Assembly (NCBI GenBank): GCA_049516155.1 | Contig: JBEKTJ010000007.1 | Coordinates: forward strand, 1 to 64,000 | From: Bog-159 sp049516155 | GTDB lineage: Bacteria > Acidobacteriota > Terriglobia > Bryobacterales > Bryobacteraceae | Length of the DNA: 64,000 nucleotides | Reading direction: 5' to 3' | Shown here: positions 7,405 through 16,430 of the stretch, in pieces | Layout of the letters: the number at the start of each line of letters is the position of its first letter | How positions within the stretch are numbered: the first letter of the stretch is position 1 | Notes under the pieces: model-generated | What the model saw: only the letters and a program-made list of their open reading frames with translations | Database searches by the model: none | Told to the model about the DNA's origin: nothing | Made by a program: the position numbers and the translations under genes

Positions 7405-8354
7405 TTGAGTAAATCCTGGTTCACGTAAGACCCGTGGACCTTGATGTGGCAGACGGTGCAATTTTGGAACTGCGGGCTGAGCAGGTCGTGAAACGCGGGA
7501 GGCACTCCACCCAGCGCCGGAGGATTCTTGATGGCTCCGGGCGCGGTGGGCAGATTGGCGTGGCATTCCAGGCACATGTACCGGACCTCCGCGCGGACGA
7601 GCATGCGCGGGTTGGCGGAGCCGTGCGGCTCATGGCAGGCCGCGCAGCCTTCTAGCCGGACGGGCGCGTGCTCAAATGTGAACGGGCCGCGCAGGTTGCC
7701 GTGGCAGCGGAAGCATCCCGGCTCATTGGCGGCGTAGGATTGCGCGTTCACTTGGAAGATGCTGCCATGCGGATTGTGGCAATCCACGCAGGACATCGCG
7801 CCTTCCGGCAGGCGGTGTTTGTAGGGGCGCTGGAATTCGGCCCAAACCGCCGTGTGACAGCTTGCGCACAGATCGTTGACCGCCGCAAACTTCCGAGGGA
7901 CCAGCCCATTGGGACCGTTCGCGTGGATGGAGTGGCAGGCGGTGCAGGCGACTTCGTTCTTCGCGTGGCTGCTTTGTATGCGGCCGACGTGGGTGGGCTG
8001 ATTCAGATGGCACTTCAGGCAGTCGCGATCGGCTTGCTCCGCAGGCAGGTGGGCCGGGTTGACGATGGCCGCCTTTTCGGCCGATGCGGCGTGCGCTCCG
8101 CCGGGACCGTGGCAGGACTCGCAAGCTTTGCCCTCCCAGCCGCGCCGTTTTTGTGTATCCACCAGCTTGTGCGGATTCTTTTGGAAGGCGTTGTAGATGT
8201 CTTCGTGGCACGGCTGGCAGGTTTCCGAGCCGACGTATGCCGGTGCAGCAGCCGGTACCGCTGCCGGCGCAGACGCGGGGGCGGCGGGGGCGGGCGTTTG
8301 AGCCCCCGCCGGCCAGCAAAGCAGGATTAGCGCGGCAAAGCGGTTACTGGACAT
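7401..8354 (-). CDS. Periplasmic decahaem c-type cytochrome, MtrA/DmsE family
   Basis: 317 aa with signal peptide (MSSNRFAALILLCWPAGAQT). Ten CxxCH haem sites are present: CQPCH, CESCH, CLKCH, CTACH, CASCH, CVDCH, CFRCH, CAACH, CLECH, CTVCH. Size and haem number match MtrA/DmsE, which carries electrons from the periplasm through the MtrB barrel. Start at 8354 gives a clean signal peptide and an 11-nt overlap with the upstream cytochrome gene. Its stop overlaps the barrel's GTG. A c-type cytochrome maturation system is required and is not in this window. Confidence 0.93.
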   Translation of the reverse strand: MSSNRFAALILLCWPAGAQTPAPAAPASAPAAVPAAAPAYVGSETCQPCHEDIYNAFQKNPHKLVDTQKRRGWEGKACESCHGPGGAHAASAEKAAIVNPAHLPAEQADRDCLKCHLNQPTHVGRIQSSHAKNEVACTACHSIHANGPNGLVPRKFAAVNDLCASCHTAVWAEFQRPYKHRLPEGAMSCVDCHNPHGSIFQVNAQSYAANEPGCFRCHGNLRGPFTFEHAPVRLEGCAACHEPHGSANPRMLVRAEVRYMCLECHANLPTAPGAIKNPPALGGVPPAFHDLLSPQFQNCTVCHIKVHGSYVNQDLLK

Positions 8355-10551
8355 GTACCGCGTCAACCGCAAACTGCGCGCCCACGGCATGGCAAACGTT
8401 ACAGCTCTCTCCCAACACATCGGTGTTGGCCAGGAAGTGAGCCGATTCGCCTTCCGAAACGTGACAGCCGCTGCAAGCCGAGGAGGCCGGTTGCACCGGG
8501 TTTCCAGTGGCTCCCTGAATCCAGCCTTGGGGATCTTGCACCGCGTTCAGGCCGATCGGCAAATTCTGCTCGCTGCCATTGGTGTGGCACACCGCGCAGT
8601 TTTGCATATAAGTGGCGTCTCCCGCCGGACTCATTACCGGGAAGAGCGTGCCGGAGAAGTCGTTATGGCTTCCGCCAAAGCCGACCACGATGTAAGGTTC
8701 CTTGGGCGGCCCACCTGGGTTGATCGCGGCATTCACGCCATCGTGAATGCGGTGAACCAACAAGTTGAAGTTGATGCCTTGTGGCGGCAACGCCTTGTCG
8801 GCCGCGACCACGGAATTGGGGCGCTGGCTGATATCCGTGTTCGACGGATTGTGGCACAGCACGCAGTACTCGGTGTTGTTGCGCAGGCTGCCGTGCAGCG
8901 AGAGCGCCACGTGGCAGGCGTTGCAATTACTGAGCGCCACAACCGTGCGGCGCGGCGTTACCGGCGAGCCATCCACCGAGAAGTTCACTACGGGATTCGG
9001 GTCCGCGCCTTCCGTGACGCTCTGCGACGAAGTAGTGCCGGGGTACACCGTCACGGTCATGCGCGCCTCCCCGCCGATGGAGTAAGTTCCGGTGGCCGCC
9101 GCCGGGATGACGTTGGTGAAAGTGTAGGTGCAAGCGCCGCTAGCGCTGCAGGCCGCCTTCAAAGCGCTTTCCGTCACATAGCCAGGAGTGGTTTGGGTTC
9201 CGAACACGGTGTAGCCGTAGTCGGTGGTGGGACCGGCCATGGTGAATTGCAAGGTAGAGAGTTGCGCTAACGGGATGTTGTTCTTGTTATTGTCCTGCAC
9301 GGTGAAAGCGACGGTGGGTGCTTGCCCGGCGGAGGTATTGGTCACGCCGGTAATGGCGAGTTGTAGACCTGCTATTTGCGTATCCGGGTTCTGGGGGTAT
9401 AGCGCGGCGGTGTCGGTAGGCACCACGTGCGCGCCCATAATGGATGCATCGAAGATCTCCTCATCTTGGGGGACGTGGCAGGTGGCGCACTGGGTGTCGT
9501 CCGTCTGGAATCCGCCGGGGTGGTTGGCGCCGGTGGCGAAGTTGATATTATCGTGGCACGCCCCGCACGCCGCCCGAGTCGGTTCCGTCAGGAATGCTTT
9601 GGCTTGCGCCGCGCCGGTAGTCTGGCTGTGGCACACCTCGCAACGGCGGGGATCGGCGGGATCGATCACCGTTGAAAAGTTATTGACCGAATTCATGTAG
9701 CCGATGATTTCATAGGGAGCCGGCGGAATGGTTTGCGTACCAGACGTGTACCCGAGGACGCTGGGCAACTGCGACCCCATGTGGAGCTTATGCGCAAACA
9801 CTTTGAGATCCAGCGTATTGCCTGTGGTGGGATCGGCGTTCTGCGGCTGGTGGCACATGACACACATGGGCATGCCGCTGGCATAGCCGCCATGGAAGGC
9901 CAACTGGTAGTGGCAGGTGTTGCAACTTTCGGTGCGGATGACATCGCGCGTGACGGTAACCGGCGCGCCATTGGGTACGAAGTTGAAGGCCGCCCCGGCA
10001 TAACTCGTGCCTAGGTTGAAGGCGGTTTGATCGCGGTTGCCGGCCACCGCCACGGTAGTGGTTACGGTGGGATCAAATCCGGCGGGGGCCTTCGCGATGA
10101 AGGTGTATGTGTACTGGCCTGGGCCCACCTGCGCGGCCGGGGCGGTAAAAACTTCGAAGTCCGGGCGCGTAATGGTGCCCAGCACGGGGCCGGTCGCCGA
10201 CGAAGTGGTGTAGGCCACATATTGCTCCTGCCCCTTGGGAATGTAGGCGGCCACGTATGCCAGCGAGATGGGACCCGGCGTGGTTGTGCCGGACGCGTCC
10301 AAAGGCAGCCCAGTCGGATCTGTGAGCGTGTAGGTCACGCTAATCACGCCGGCGCTCGTTATCTTAGCCGAGTTGATGGCGATGTTCAAGCCTGGGTTCA
10401 CGAAGTCGACCAGCGCCTTATCCGCGTAATAGGCCTTATCGCGGGGTGAATAGATCGATTTCGAGCCACCGACCAGGGCGACCGACCCGGCCACCAGCAG
10501 CAACACTACAAGGATTCGCGAAATTCCTGAAACCGAAGAAGATACCTGCAT
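8344..10551 (-). CDS. OmcA/MtrC-family decahaem cytochrome
   Basis: 735 aa from ATG 10551 (MQVSSSVSGISRILVVLLLV). Ten CxxCH sites fall in two groups of five: CNTCH, CVMCH, CEVCH, CGACH, CATCH, then CNACH, CVLCH, CAVCH, CSGCH, CNVCH. A beta-rich domain precedes each group, matching the four-domain MtrC/OmcA plan. Such proteins are surface terminal reductases for metal oxides or other extracellular acceptors. The N-terminal hydrophobic segment has no lipobox Cys, so attachment differs from Shewanella lipoproteins; it may be uncleaved, or held by the barrel. First gene of the three-gene operon. Confidence 0.92.
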   Translation of the reverse strand: MQVSSSVSGISRILVVLLLVAGSVALVGGSKSIYSPRDKAYYADKALVDFVNPGLNIAINSAKITSAGVISVTYTLTDPTGLPLDASGTTTPGPISLAYVAAYIPKGQEQYVAYTTSSATGPVLGTITRPDFEVFTAPAAQVGPGQYTYTFIAKAPAGFDPTVTTTVAVAGNRDQTAFNLGTSYAGAAFNFVPNGAPVTVTRDVIRTESCNTCHYQLAFHGGYASGMPMCVMCHQPQNADPTTGNTLDLKVFAHKLHMGSQLPSVLGYTSGTQTIPPAPYEIIGYMNSVNNFSTVIDPADPRRCEVCHSQTTGAAQAKAFLTEPTRAACGACHDNINFATGANHPGGFQTDDTQCATCHVPQDEEIFDASIMGAHVVPTDTAALYPQNPDTQIAGLQLAITGVTNTSAGQAPTVAFTVQDNNKNNIPLAQLSTLQFTMAGPTTDYGYTVFGTQTTPGYVTESALKAACSASGACTYTFTNVIPAAATGTYSIGGEARMTVTVYPGTTSSQSVTEGADPNPVVNFSVDGSPVTPRRTVVALSNCNACHVALSLHGSLRNNTEYCVLCHNPSNTDISQRPNSVVAADKALPPQGINFNLLVHRIHDGVNAAINPGGPPKEPYIVVGFGGSHNDFSGTLFPVMSPAGDATYMQNCAVCHTNGSEQNLPIGLNAVQDPQGWIQGATGNPVQPASSACSGCHVSEGESAHFLANTDVLGESCNVCHAVGAQFAVDAVHVQ

Positions 10552-10666
10552 ACTGCCTCCAAGAAGCGAGCGGCCGAATGCCGCACGCGGGCACCCGAGC
10601 GGGATGCGACCCGCCCTTCCAGTTCGTCCAAACCTGAGCGAACAGACACATTGTATCAAGGTTTTA

Positions 10667-10688
10667 AGTATTTAGCACCTTTAATACT
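10667..10688. promoter_or_regulatory. Inverted repeat upstream of the multihaem operon
   Basis: AGTATT (10667-10672) and AATACT (10683-10688), spaced 10 bp, lie in an unusually AT-rich stretch (10650-10690) about 115 bp before the decahaem start. It may mark the operon promoter and a regulator site, but no clear -35/-10 pair was found. Nothing else is evident in 10552-10842. Confidence 0.3.
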
Positions 10689-10842
10689 CAAACAGTTGGG
10701 TTACCGCAAGTTTTCAACTCGCGAAGTCCTTGGCACCCACTCTCAATGTTCCCTTGAGAACCGCCCGCCGGGTGATCTCTTTTGTACAACCCCAAGGGCG
10801 AGTAGTGCGCAATTCGGACCAGCCAAATGGCGGCGGTTGGCT

Positions 10843-11931
10843 TCAGTACGCTCCGACCAAGTCGTCTATGCGGCTCCCGTCGCGTAGCGCACGCTGTTCT
10901 CGCTGCACGAATTCGAGTACCACCCGCGACGCTACATCACCATGCTCAAGCCTGTCGAAGATCTCGTTGACCGACGCCAGGGGCTGCAGTTCGATATCGG
11001 CCTTTACCTTGCCCCCCACGGCGAACGCAAGCGCTTCGACCATGTCCTGACGCGTGCCGACGAACGATCCGCGGATGGTGATGCAATTCGCCACTACATC
11101 GAAGAGCGGGACGGGGAATTCGCCCGGCGGCAGGCCGACTAGGACACAAGTGCCACGCTTCCGGGTCATGCCGACGCCCTGTTTGAATGCCGCGAGCGAT
11201 GGCGCCGTAATCAGGACGCCATGCGCCCCGCCTCCGGTCTCCTTCTTCAGGACGGCGGATGGATTGCCGGTCTTCGCGTTGATTACCAGATCGGCGCCCA
11301 CGCGCCTGGCGTGGGCGAGTTTCCCGTCATCGATGTCGATGGCACAGACGAGGAGTCCCATGCACTTCGCATATTGGATGGCCAGATGCCCCAGACCGCC
11401 AACGCCGGAGATGGCTATCCATTCGCCGGCTCTCGCCTCGGTCTGTTTGATTCCTTTGTAGGTGGTGAGACCGGCGCAAATCAGCGGCGCGGCATCTGCG
11501 GCCGCAAGGCCGTCGGGAACATGCGCGACGTAATCCGGGTCCGCGAGAAGATACTCGGCAAATCCTCCGTTCCTGGTATAGCCGCCGAACTGCGCGTCGG
11601 GGCACACTGTCTCCCAAGCCGTCAGGCAATACTCGCAACAACCGCACGCCGAGTACAGCCAGGGTACTCCGACCCGGTCGCCCTCCTTCACAACCGTCAC
11701 ACCCGATCCGACAGCCGCTACTAGGCCGATGGCCTCATGTCCGGGAATGAACGGGAGTGTCGGCTTTACCGGCCAGTCGCCGTGCGCGGCATGCAGATCG
11801 GTGTGACACACTCCGCAAGCCTCCGTCTTGATTAGGATCTGGCCCGCTCCCGGAGAGGGAATGTCCCATTCCAGAAGCCGCAAGGGTTTTCCGAATTGTT
11901 CGACAACCGCGGCGTGCATCGTGGACGCCAT
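10843..11931 (-). CDS. Zinc-dependent medium-chain alcohol dehydrogenase
   Basis: 362 aa from ATG 11931, preceded by AAAGGAG. Catalytic-zinc region EACGVCHTDLHAAHGDWP, GHEAIG with the zinc-site Glu/His, a structural-zinc four-Cys cluster (CGCCEYCLTAWETVC) and a Rossmann motif (SGVGGLGHLAIQYAK) are all visible. It resembles AdhP-type NAD-dependent dehydrogenases that interconvert primary alcohols and aldehydes. A C-terminal extension of about 20 residues after the usual end (LEFVQREQRA) is unusual. Single gene on its strand. The longer upstream ORF has no ribosome site or homologous sequence. Confidence 0.92.
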   Translation of the reverse strand: MASTMHAAVVEQFGKPLRLLEWDIPSPGAGQILIKTEACGVCHTDLHAAHGDWPVKPTLPFIPGHEAIGLVAAVGSGVTVVKEGDRVGVPWLYSACGCCEYCLTAWETVCPDAQFGGYTRNGGFAEYLLADPDYVAHVPDGLAAADAAPLICAGLTTYKGIKQTEARAGEWIAISGVGGLGHLAIQYAKCMGLLVCAIDIDDGKLAHARRVGADLVINAKTGNPSAVLKKETGGGAHGVLITAPSLAAFKQGVGMTRKRGTCVLVGLPPGEFPVPLFDVVANCITIRGSFVGTRQDMVEALAFAVGGKVKADIELQPLASVNEIFDRLEHGDVASRVVLEFVQREQRALRDGSRIDDLVGAY

Positions 11932-12172
11932 ATGCCACTCCTTTCTACAAAACCGGATTCGGCCGATTTCCGCCCGAGCCGACAATCTATTCGAGAACGA
12001 TCCGGGATTGAGCAAGCCGCGGTCCAAACAGGAGACCGGCGATTTCATGCGTAACGCCAGAACAGCCTTGGTGGTATCCGTCAAATTCACCGGACCCAAG
12101 TGCAGAACCTGCGTGCATAGATGCGAAAACTGCCGGTCGCCGCCGACGGTGGGCGCCATGGCCTAACGCCAT

Positions 12173-12236
12173 GATCTCCTATCAATCAAACTACGTGGAA
12201 CTGGAAAAGACACTGCTGCGCAAGGTGGGTGAGGCT
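12173..12236 (+). repeat. Direct repeat: orphan copy of the ttcA 5' end
   Basis: 64 bp identical to 15588-15650 except for one inserted C and one T/C change. It carries the upstream bases, the GTG start and the first codons of ttcA, then breaks off. With its partner it flanks the PadR-ADOP block of about 3.35 kb, indicating a recent insertion or duplication. The rest of 11932-12283 holds no gene I can support. Confidence 0.92.
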
Positions 12237-12283
12237 AGAACGACCTCGAGGGCGAGGCGCCGGCGTCCGCCCGAACGCTATCC

Positions 12284-14923
12284 TTAATTCGACCGCAAGG
12301 CAACCATCGGATCGATCCTGGTTGCCTTCCAGGCGGGAATATATCCAGCGATCGCCGCCACCGCCACAAGCAGCGCTCCTACCTCGATAAAGGTCGCCGG
12401 GTCGCCGGTCGTGATCCCGAATAACAGGCTGCCCAGCGCGCTCGACAATACTCGCGACCCTGCCATTCCCAACGCCAGACCCAAAGCGGCCAATCCCAGC
12501 GTCCGCAGCACAATGCGGCGTTGAACGCCGCCGGCGGACGCTCCCAGCGCCATCCGAATTCCAATCTCCTGCACTCGTTGACTTACCGAAAACGCGATCA
12601 CCGCGTAGATCCCCAGAGACGCCAGGATCAAGGCGAACGCCGCGAATCCGGCCAGCAGCAGTACCAGGAACCTCCGCGGTGAAACCGCTCTGTCGACCAG
12701 ATCCTGGAACGTCACAAACTCGCGCACTGGCAGATTGGGGTCGATGGGCCGCAAAGCGGTCCGAATCCCCGCTGCCAGGCTTTCCGGTGGAAGCGCGGTG
12801 CGTACCACCAGGTGCATGGCCGCATAGTCCGCGGTTTGCCGCATCGGCAGATACATTTCCGGCCCGCCCGCCGTTTCCAGGGCTGCATGACGGACGTCGC
12901 CGACTACGCCCACGACCCGCCGTCCCCCGTCCGTGGCGATCGCTTGACCCAGTGGGTTCCGGCCCGGCCAGAGCGACCGCGCAAGCGTCCCATTCACCAC
13001 CACGACCTTTTCGCTCGATGCGCGATCCCTCTCCGTGAACCATCTACCCAAGCGCAACGGAATTCCTGCGGCCTCGAAATACCCGTCGCTCACCACGCGA
13101 ATAAAGGGCTCCGGCGGGGGGTGGCTCTTCCCGTAAACTTGCCCCACGCCGGCGACTTGCCAAGACCGGTCGTCGCGTAGCGGCAGCACGTCGCTAATTC
13201 CGGCCGCCAGAATGCCGGGGACAGCCCGGGTCCGGTGCAGCACTTCGTCGATAAAAGAGTTCTGCTGCGCGAAACTCGAGATCCTGAAACTCGGGTCGAT
13301 CCGCAGCGCCGCCGCGCGCTCCGCTTGAAATCCCGGATTCACTTCGACGACCCGGAGAAAACTCCGCATCAGCAGCCCCGCGCCTACCAGCAGCATACAG
13401 GCGAAAGCGATTTCGGAAACGACCAGTCCATCGCGGACCCAGGCATACCGCTTGCCACCGCTCGAACCGCGGCTGGCATCTTGCATCCCTTCATGCAGGG
13501 AGAGTGCCGTGACCCTTAACCCCGGCAGCAGGCCAAAGAGCACGCCGCAGCCGACCGCCGCCAGCAACGTAAACAGCAGTGCGTTCCCATCGATCCGCAC
13601 GCTTTCGAGCAAAGGAAGGTTGAATGCCTGGAGATGCGCCAGTTCACGCGTACCGGCCACTGCGAGGATCAGTCCCAATACCGCGCCGCAACACGAGAGC
13701 GCTACGCTCTCGGTGAGCGTCTGCCGCAGCAGCCGCGAACGTCCGGCTCCCAGCGCCGCTCGCATCGCCATTTCCTTTTGCCGCGCGGCTAACCTCGCCA
13801 ATTGCAGATTCGAAAGATTCGCGCACACAATCAACATCACTACAGCGACGGCGCAGGCCAGCACGAAAAGAGCCGGTTCCACTCTTCCGCTCACACGGTG
13901 CGCCAGTGGGATCAGCCAAGGAACGATCGGATTCCGTTTAGGATACTGGCTCGTTAGTTGTTTCCCCAGCATGGTGAAGTCGGCCTGCGCGCCCTGCAGG
14001 GTTGCGCCGGCCTTCAGTCTTCCGATGACCTTCATGGTGTTTCCCGTGGGTTTTGCGTTGTCCGTCAGCGGCCAGGGAACAAAGATATCGATCCGCGTGC
14101 CCGGAGCAAAGACGCTCCCGAAATCGAAGGATGCGGGCAGCACGCCCACCACGGTCACCGGCGAATTGTTCAAGGTCAGCTTGCGGCCGACCACATTGGG
14201 GTCTGCATCGAACCGCCGCCGCCAAAAACTGTAGCTCAAAAGCATGGCTGGCGGAGCCGCATACCTCCCCTGGCATTCCTCCGCGGTGAAGGATCTTCCG
14301 ATGGCCGGTTGCACGCCCAGCAATGCGAAAAGGTTCCCCGTCACGGGAACGCTGGTGAGACGCTCGGATTCTCCGGCTCCCGTCAGTTGCTTATCGCCCG
14401 GGAAATAGAACGCCGACCAACCCGCCAAATCGGAGAACGATCGGTTCAACTCCCGGAGGTCCGCATAGTGTTCAGCTTGGGTGGCATAATCGCCGTCGTT
14501 CGAAATCCATACCAGCCGTGCTGGATCGCGAAATGGGAGCGGGCGCAGTAGCAGCGCATTGACCACGCTGAAGACCGTGGTGCTGGCCCCGATGCCGAGC
14601 CCGGCAATAAGGATCGTAAACGCTGCAAACCCAGCATCGCGCCGCATGCCGCGAAACGAGTAGCGTAAGTCCTGGGTCAGGTCGTCCATCCAGCGCGCGA
14701 TCCAGGCGGAACCAGCCTCTTCGGATTTTTGTGTCATATTGCCAAACTTTCTGTGAGCCGCGGCGCGCGCGTCCGCCTCGGACATGCCTTGCGCGGCCCA
14801 CTCCTGAGTCATGGACTCGATATGGAATTCCATCTCTTCCCGCAGCAGGCGCTGCCTTTCACCGCGATTCAGCCAATACCGCAAACGGCGCCGCAAACGC
14901 TTCCAACGTGAGCCCGATCGCAT
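12284..14923 (-). CDS. ADOP-type MacB/FtsX-like permease
   Basis: 879 aa from ATG 14923 (GGAG 6 nt ahead). It has a cytoplasmic N-terminal helical part (about 1-80), a first membrane helix (FTILIAGLGIGASTTVFSVV), a MacB-type periplasmic domain, a four-helix FtsX core, a second periplasmic domain and a C-terminal FtsX core (ALILASLGIYAVIAFSVSQR, EIGIRMALGA). This duplicated permease without an ATPase is the acidobacterial duplicated orphan permease type, usually cotranscribed with PadR as here (16-nt gap). The substrate is unknown; export or mechanotransduction without its own ATPase is the usual inference. The block is flanked by direct repeats, and a decayed relative lies at 62415-62856. Confidence 0.9.
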   Translation of the reverse strand: MRSGSRWKRLRRRLRYWLNRGERQRLLREEMEFHIESMTQEWAAQGMSEADARAAAHRKFGNMTQKSEEAGSAWIARWMDDLTQDLRYSFRGMRRDAGFAAFTILIAGLGIGASTTVFSVVNALLLRPLPFRDPARLVWISNDGDYATQAEHYADLRELNRSFSDLAGWSAFYFPGDKQLTGAGESERLTSVPVTGNLFALLGVQPAIGRSFTAEECQGRYAAPPAMLLSYSFWRRRFDADPNVVGRKLTLNNSPVTVVGVLPASFDFGSVFAPGTRIDIFVPWPLTDNAKPTGNTMKVIGRLKAGATLQGAQADFTMLGKQLTSQYPKRNPIVPWLIPLAHRVSGRVEPALFVLACAVAVVMLIVCANLSNLQLARLAARQKEMAMRAALGAGRSRLLRQTLTESVALSCCGAVLGLILAVAGTRELAHLQAFNLPLLESVRIDGNALLFTLLAAVGCGVLFGLLPGLRVTALSLHEGMQDASRGSSGGKRYAWVRDGLVVSEIAFACMLLVGAGLLMRSFLRVVEVNPGFQAERAAALRIDPSFRISSFAQQNSFIDEVLHRTRAVPGILAAGISDVLPLRDDRSWQVAGVGQVYGKSHPPPEPFIRVVSDGYFEAAGIPLRLGRWFTERDRASSEKVVVVNGTLARSLWPGRNPLGQAIATDGGRRVVGVVGDVRHAALETAGGPEMYLPMRQTADYAAMHLVVRTALPPESLAAGIRTALRPIDPNLPVREFVTFQDLVDRAVSPRRFLVLLLAGFAAFALILASLGIYAVIAFSVSQRVQEIGIRMALGASAGGVQRRIVLRTLGLAALGLALGMAGSRVLSSALGSLLFGITTGDPATFIEVGALLVAVAAIAGYIPAWKATRIDPMVALRSN

Positions 14924-14939
14924 GCATTTCTCCGTTCGA

Positions 14940-15278
14940 CTAAGCAAACCCCATAATGCGGGCCACCGCGCCGGTGACCTGGCGGTAACGGGCCGACTCC
15001 CCGGCGAGGTGTTTGCGGCCATCGGGAGTCAGCTTATAGAAACGAGCGCGCCGATTGTTGGCCGAGAGGCCCCACTCACCCTCGATCAAGCCATTCAGCT
15101 CCAGCCGCTGGAGAGCCGGGTAAAGAGAGCCTTCTTCGACGCGCAGCAGATCGTCGGACAATTGCTGAATCAGTTGTGCGATCGCATACCCATGCAGATG
15201 GCCCCGCATCAATATCTGGAGAACGATCATGTCCAGCGTACCGGGCAAAAGGTCGGCCTTCGGTTTCCCAGTTCCCAT
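14940..15278 (-). CDS. PadR-family transcriptional regulator
   Basis: 112 aa from ATG 15278 (MGTGKPKADLLPGTLDMIVL), the standard PadR opening. The winged-helix signature follows: LHGYAIAQLIQQLS, VEEGSLYPALQRLELNGLIEGEW, NNRRARFYKLTPDGRKHL. It belongs to the short class paired with ADOP permeases and probably represses its own operon. The longer ORF to 15452 runs into the truncated gene remnant and is rejected. Confidence 0.93.
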   Translation of the reverse strand: MGTGKPKADLLPGTLDMIVLQILMRGHLHGYAIAQLIQQLSDDLLRVEEGSLYPALQRLELNGLIEGEWGLSANNRRARFYKLTPDGRKHLAGESARYRQVTGAVARIMGFA

Positions 15279-15394
15279 AGGATTTCTGATTATGGAACGA
15301 TAGAATTTCTTTCCGGTTAGGCGCAAATCCACAATTCTTTTAATCAGGCAGGCTTTAGGAACGACTGGCGAGCCGCCGTTCAGGAAGTGCCCCA

Positions 15395-15588
15395 TTAGCG
15401 AATCGTCGGGGCGTAGCCTTGTTCCCGCCCGAAATGCCGGATGACGGTCCATTTGGAGAGATGCGCCTGGCGCCAGTCAAACGCTTGGATTCTTGTCGAA
15501 ACAAATGTTGTTTCCAGATGCACCAGGCTATTGACCCTAACAACCGCCAGGCGGTCCGGCCAGCCTTCCGGGAGCCAGTGCCGCCAGG
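15395..15588 (-). pseudogene. 3' fragment of an unidentified gene, cut at the direct repeat
   Basis: One minus-strand frame reads from the repeat boundary to a TAA at 15395-15397 with protein-like composition (HWLPEGWPDRLAVVRVNSLV, QAFDWRQAHLSKWTVIRHFG). It has no start and is interrupted exactly where the 63-bp repeat begins, so it looks like the tail of a gene carried in with the PadR-ADOP block. I do not recognise the family. It is the only thing seen in the gap 15279-15587. Confidence 0.4.
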
Positions 15589-15650
15589 ATCTCCTATAAT
15601 CAAACTACGTGGAACTGGAAAAGACACTGCTGCGCAAGGTGGGCGAGGCT
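15588..15650 (+). repeat. Direct repeat: native ttcA 5' end
   Basis: 63 bp covering the leader and first 14 codons of ttcA, near-identical to 12173-12236. One of the two copies must be the product of the event that placed the PadR-ADOP block here. Confidence 0.92.
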
Positions 15651-16379
15651 ATACACCGCTTCAAGATGATCCGCGAAGGCGACCGGGTGGCCGTGGCGCT
15701 CTCGGGCGGCAAGGACTCCGTGACCCTGTTGGAAGCGCTGCTGCTGTTGGCCGAGCGGGCGCCCATCGATTTCTCGGTGTGCGCCTTCACCGTGGAGCAG
15801 GGCAAGTTCCTGCGGCCCATTGAGCCGCTGGGCGAGTACCTGAAACAGCGCGGGGTGGATTGGACCTACTATCGGGATAAGCCGTCGCTGCGGCTGCTGG
15901 AAGAGCAGCCGGGCCATGGCTGCGACCTGTGCAGCCGCTATCGCCGGCGGGCGGTGTACGAAATTTGCTCGGGCCTGGGGGCCAATGTGATCGCCTTCGG
16001 GCACACCGCCGACGACTTTTGCGAGGCACTCCTGCGGAATGCGCTCTTCACCGGACGGCTGAGTGCGCTGCCGCCCATTACTTACTCGCGCGACCGGCAA
16101 TTCCGGCTGATCCGTCCGCTGGTCTTTGTGACGGAAGATATCACCCGCGCGTATGCCGAGGCGCGCGCCGTGCCTTTGACGCCATGCGATTGTTCCCTGC
16201 GCACGGGTACCGTGCGGCGGTCGTTGCGCGGGCTTTTCAGCGAGTTGGAGAAAGAGTATCCGCATTTGAAGGAGAACATGCTTTCGGCCATGGGGAACGT
16301 GGATACGAAGAGGTTGCTCGACCCGCGGCTGCTGGACATCGAGCGGCCGGAATTGTTCCCGATTTTGGAGGAGTCTTGA
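15609..16379 (+). CDS. ttcA: TtcA-like tRNA 2-thiolation enzyme (PP-loop ATPase)
   Basis: 256 aa, GTG start. The PP-loop is SGGKDS (32-37). A CDLCSR motif and a second CDCSLRTGTVRR motif match the cysteine pairs of the TtcA family, which adenylates and thiolates cytidine 32 of tRNA using an Fe-S cluster. Length fits (E. coli TtcA is about 310; short forms are common). It starts within the 63-bp repeat, so its promoter lies in or just before that repeat and may have been altered by the insertion. Confidence 0.85.
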   Translation: MELEKTLLRKVGEAIHRFKMIREGDRVAVALSGGKDSVTLLEALLLLAERAPIDFSVCAFTVEQGKFLRPIEPLGEYLKQRGVDWTYYRDKPSLRLLEEQPGHGCDLCSRYRRRAVYEICSGLGANVIAFGHTADDFCEALLRNALFTGRLSALPPITYSRDRQFRLIRPLVFVTEDITRAYAEARAVPLTPCDCSLRTGTVRRSLRGLFSELEKEYPHLKENMLSAMGNVDTKRLLDPRLLDIERPELFPILEES

Positions 16380-16430
16380 GGGTTCGCGTCGCGCCGCCCG
16401 TCACATCCCGGACTGGCTGCGCACTCCTTA

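Noticed and set aside
8353..10449. Plus-strand ORFs opposite the decahaem genes
   Set aside because: Shadow frames; the minus strand carries twenty CxxCH motifs.
12173..15650. PadR-ADOP block as a classical composite transposon
   Set aside because: No transposase, no terminal inverted repeats, and the flanking repeats are pieces of ttcA.
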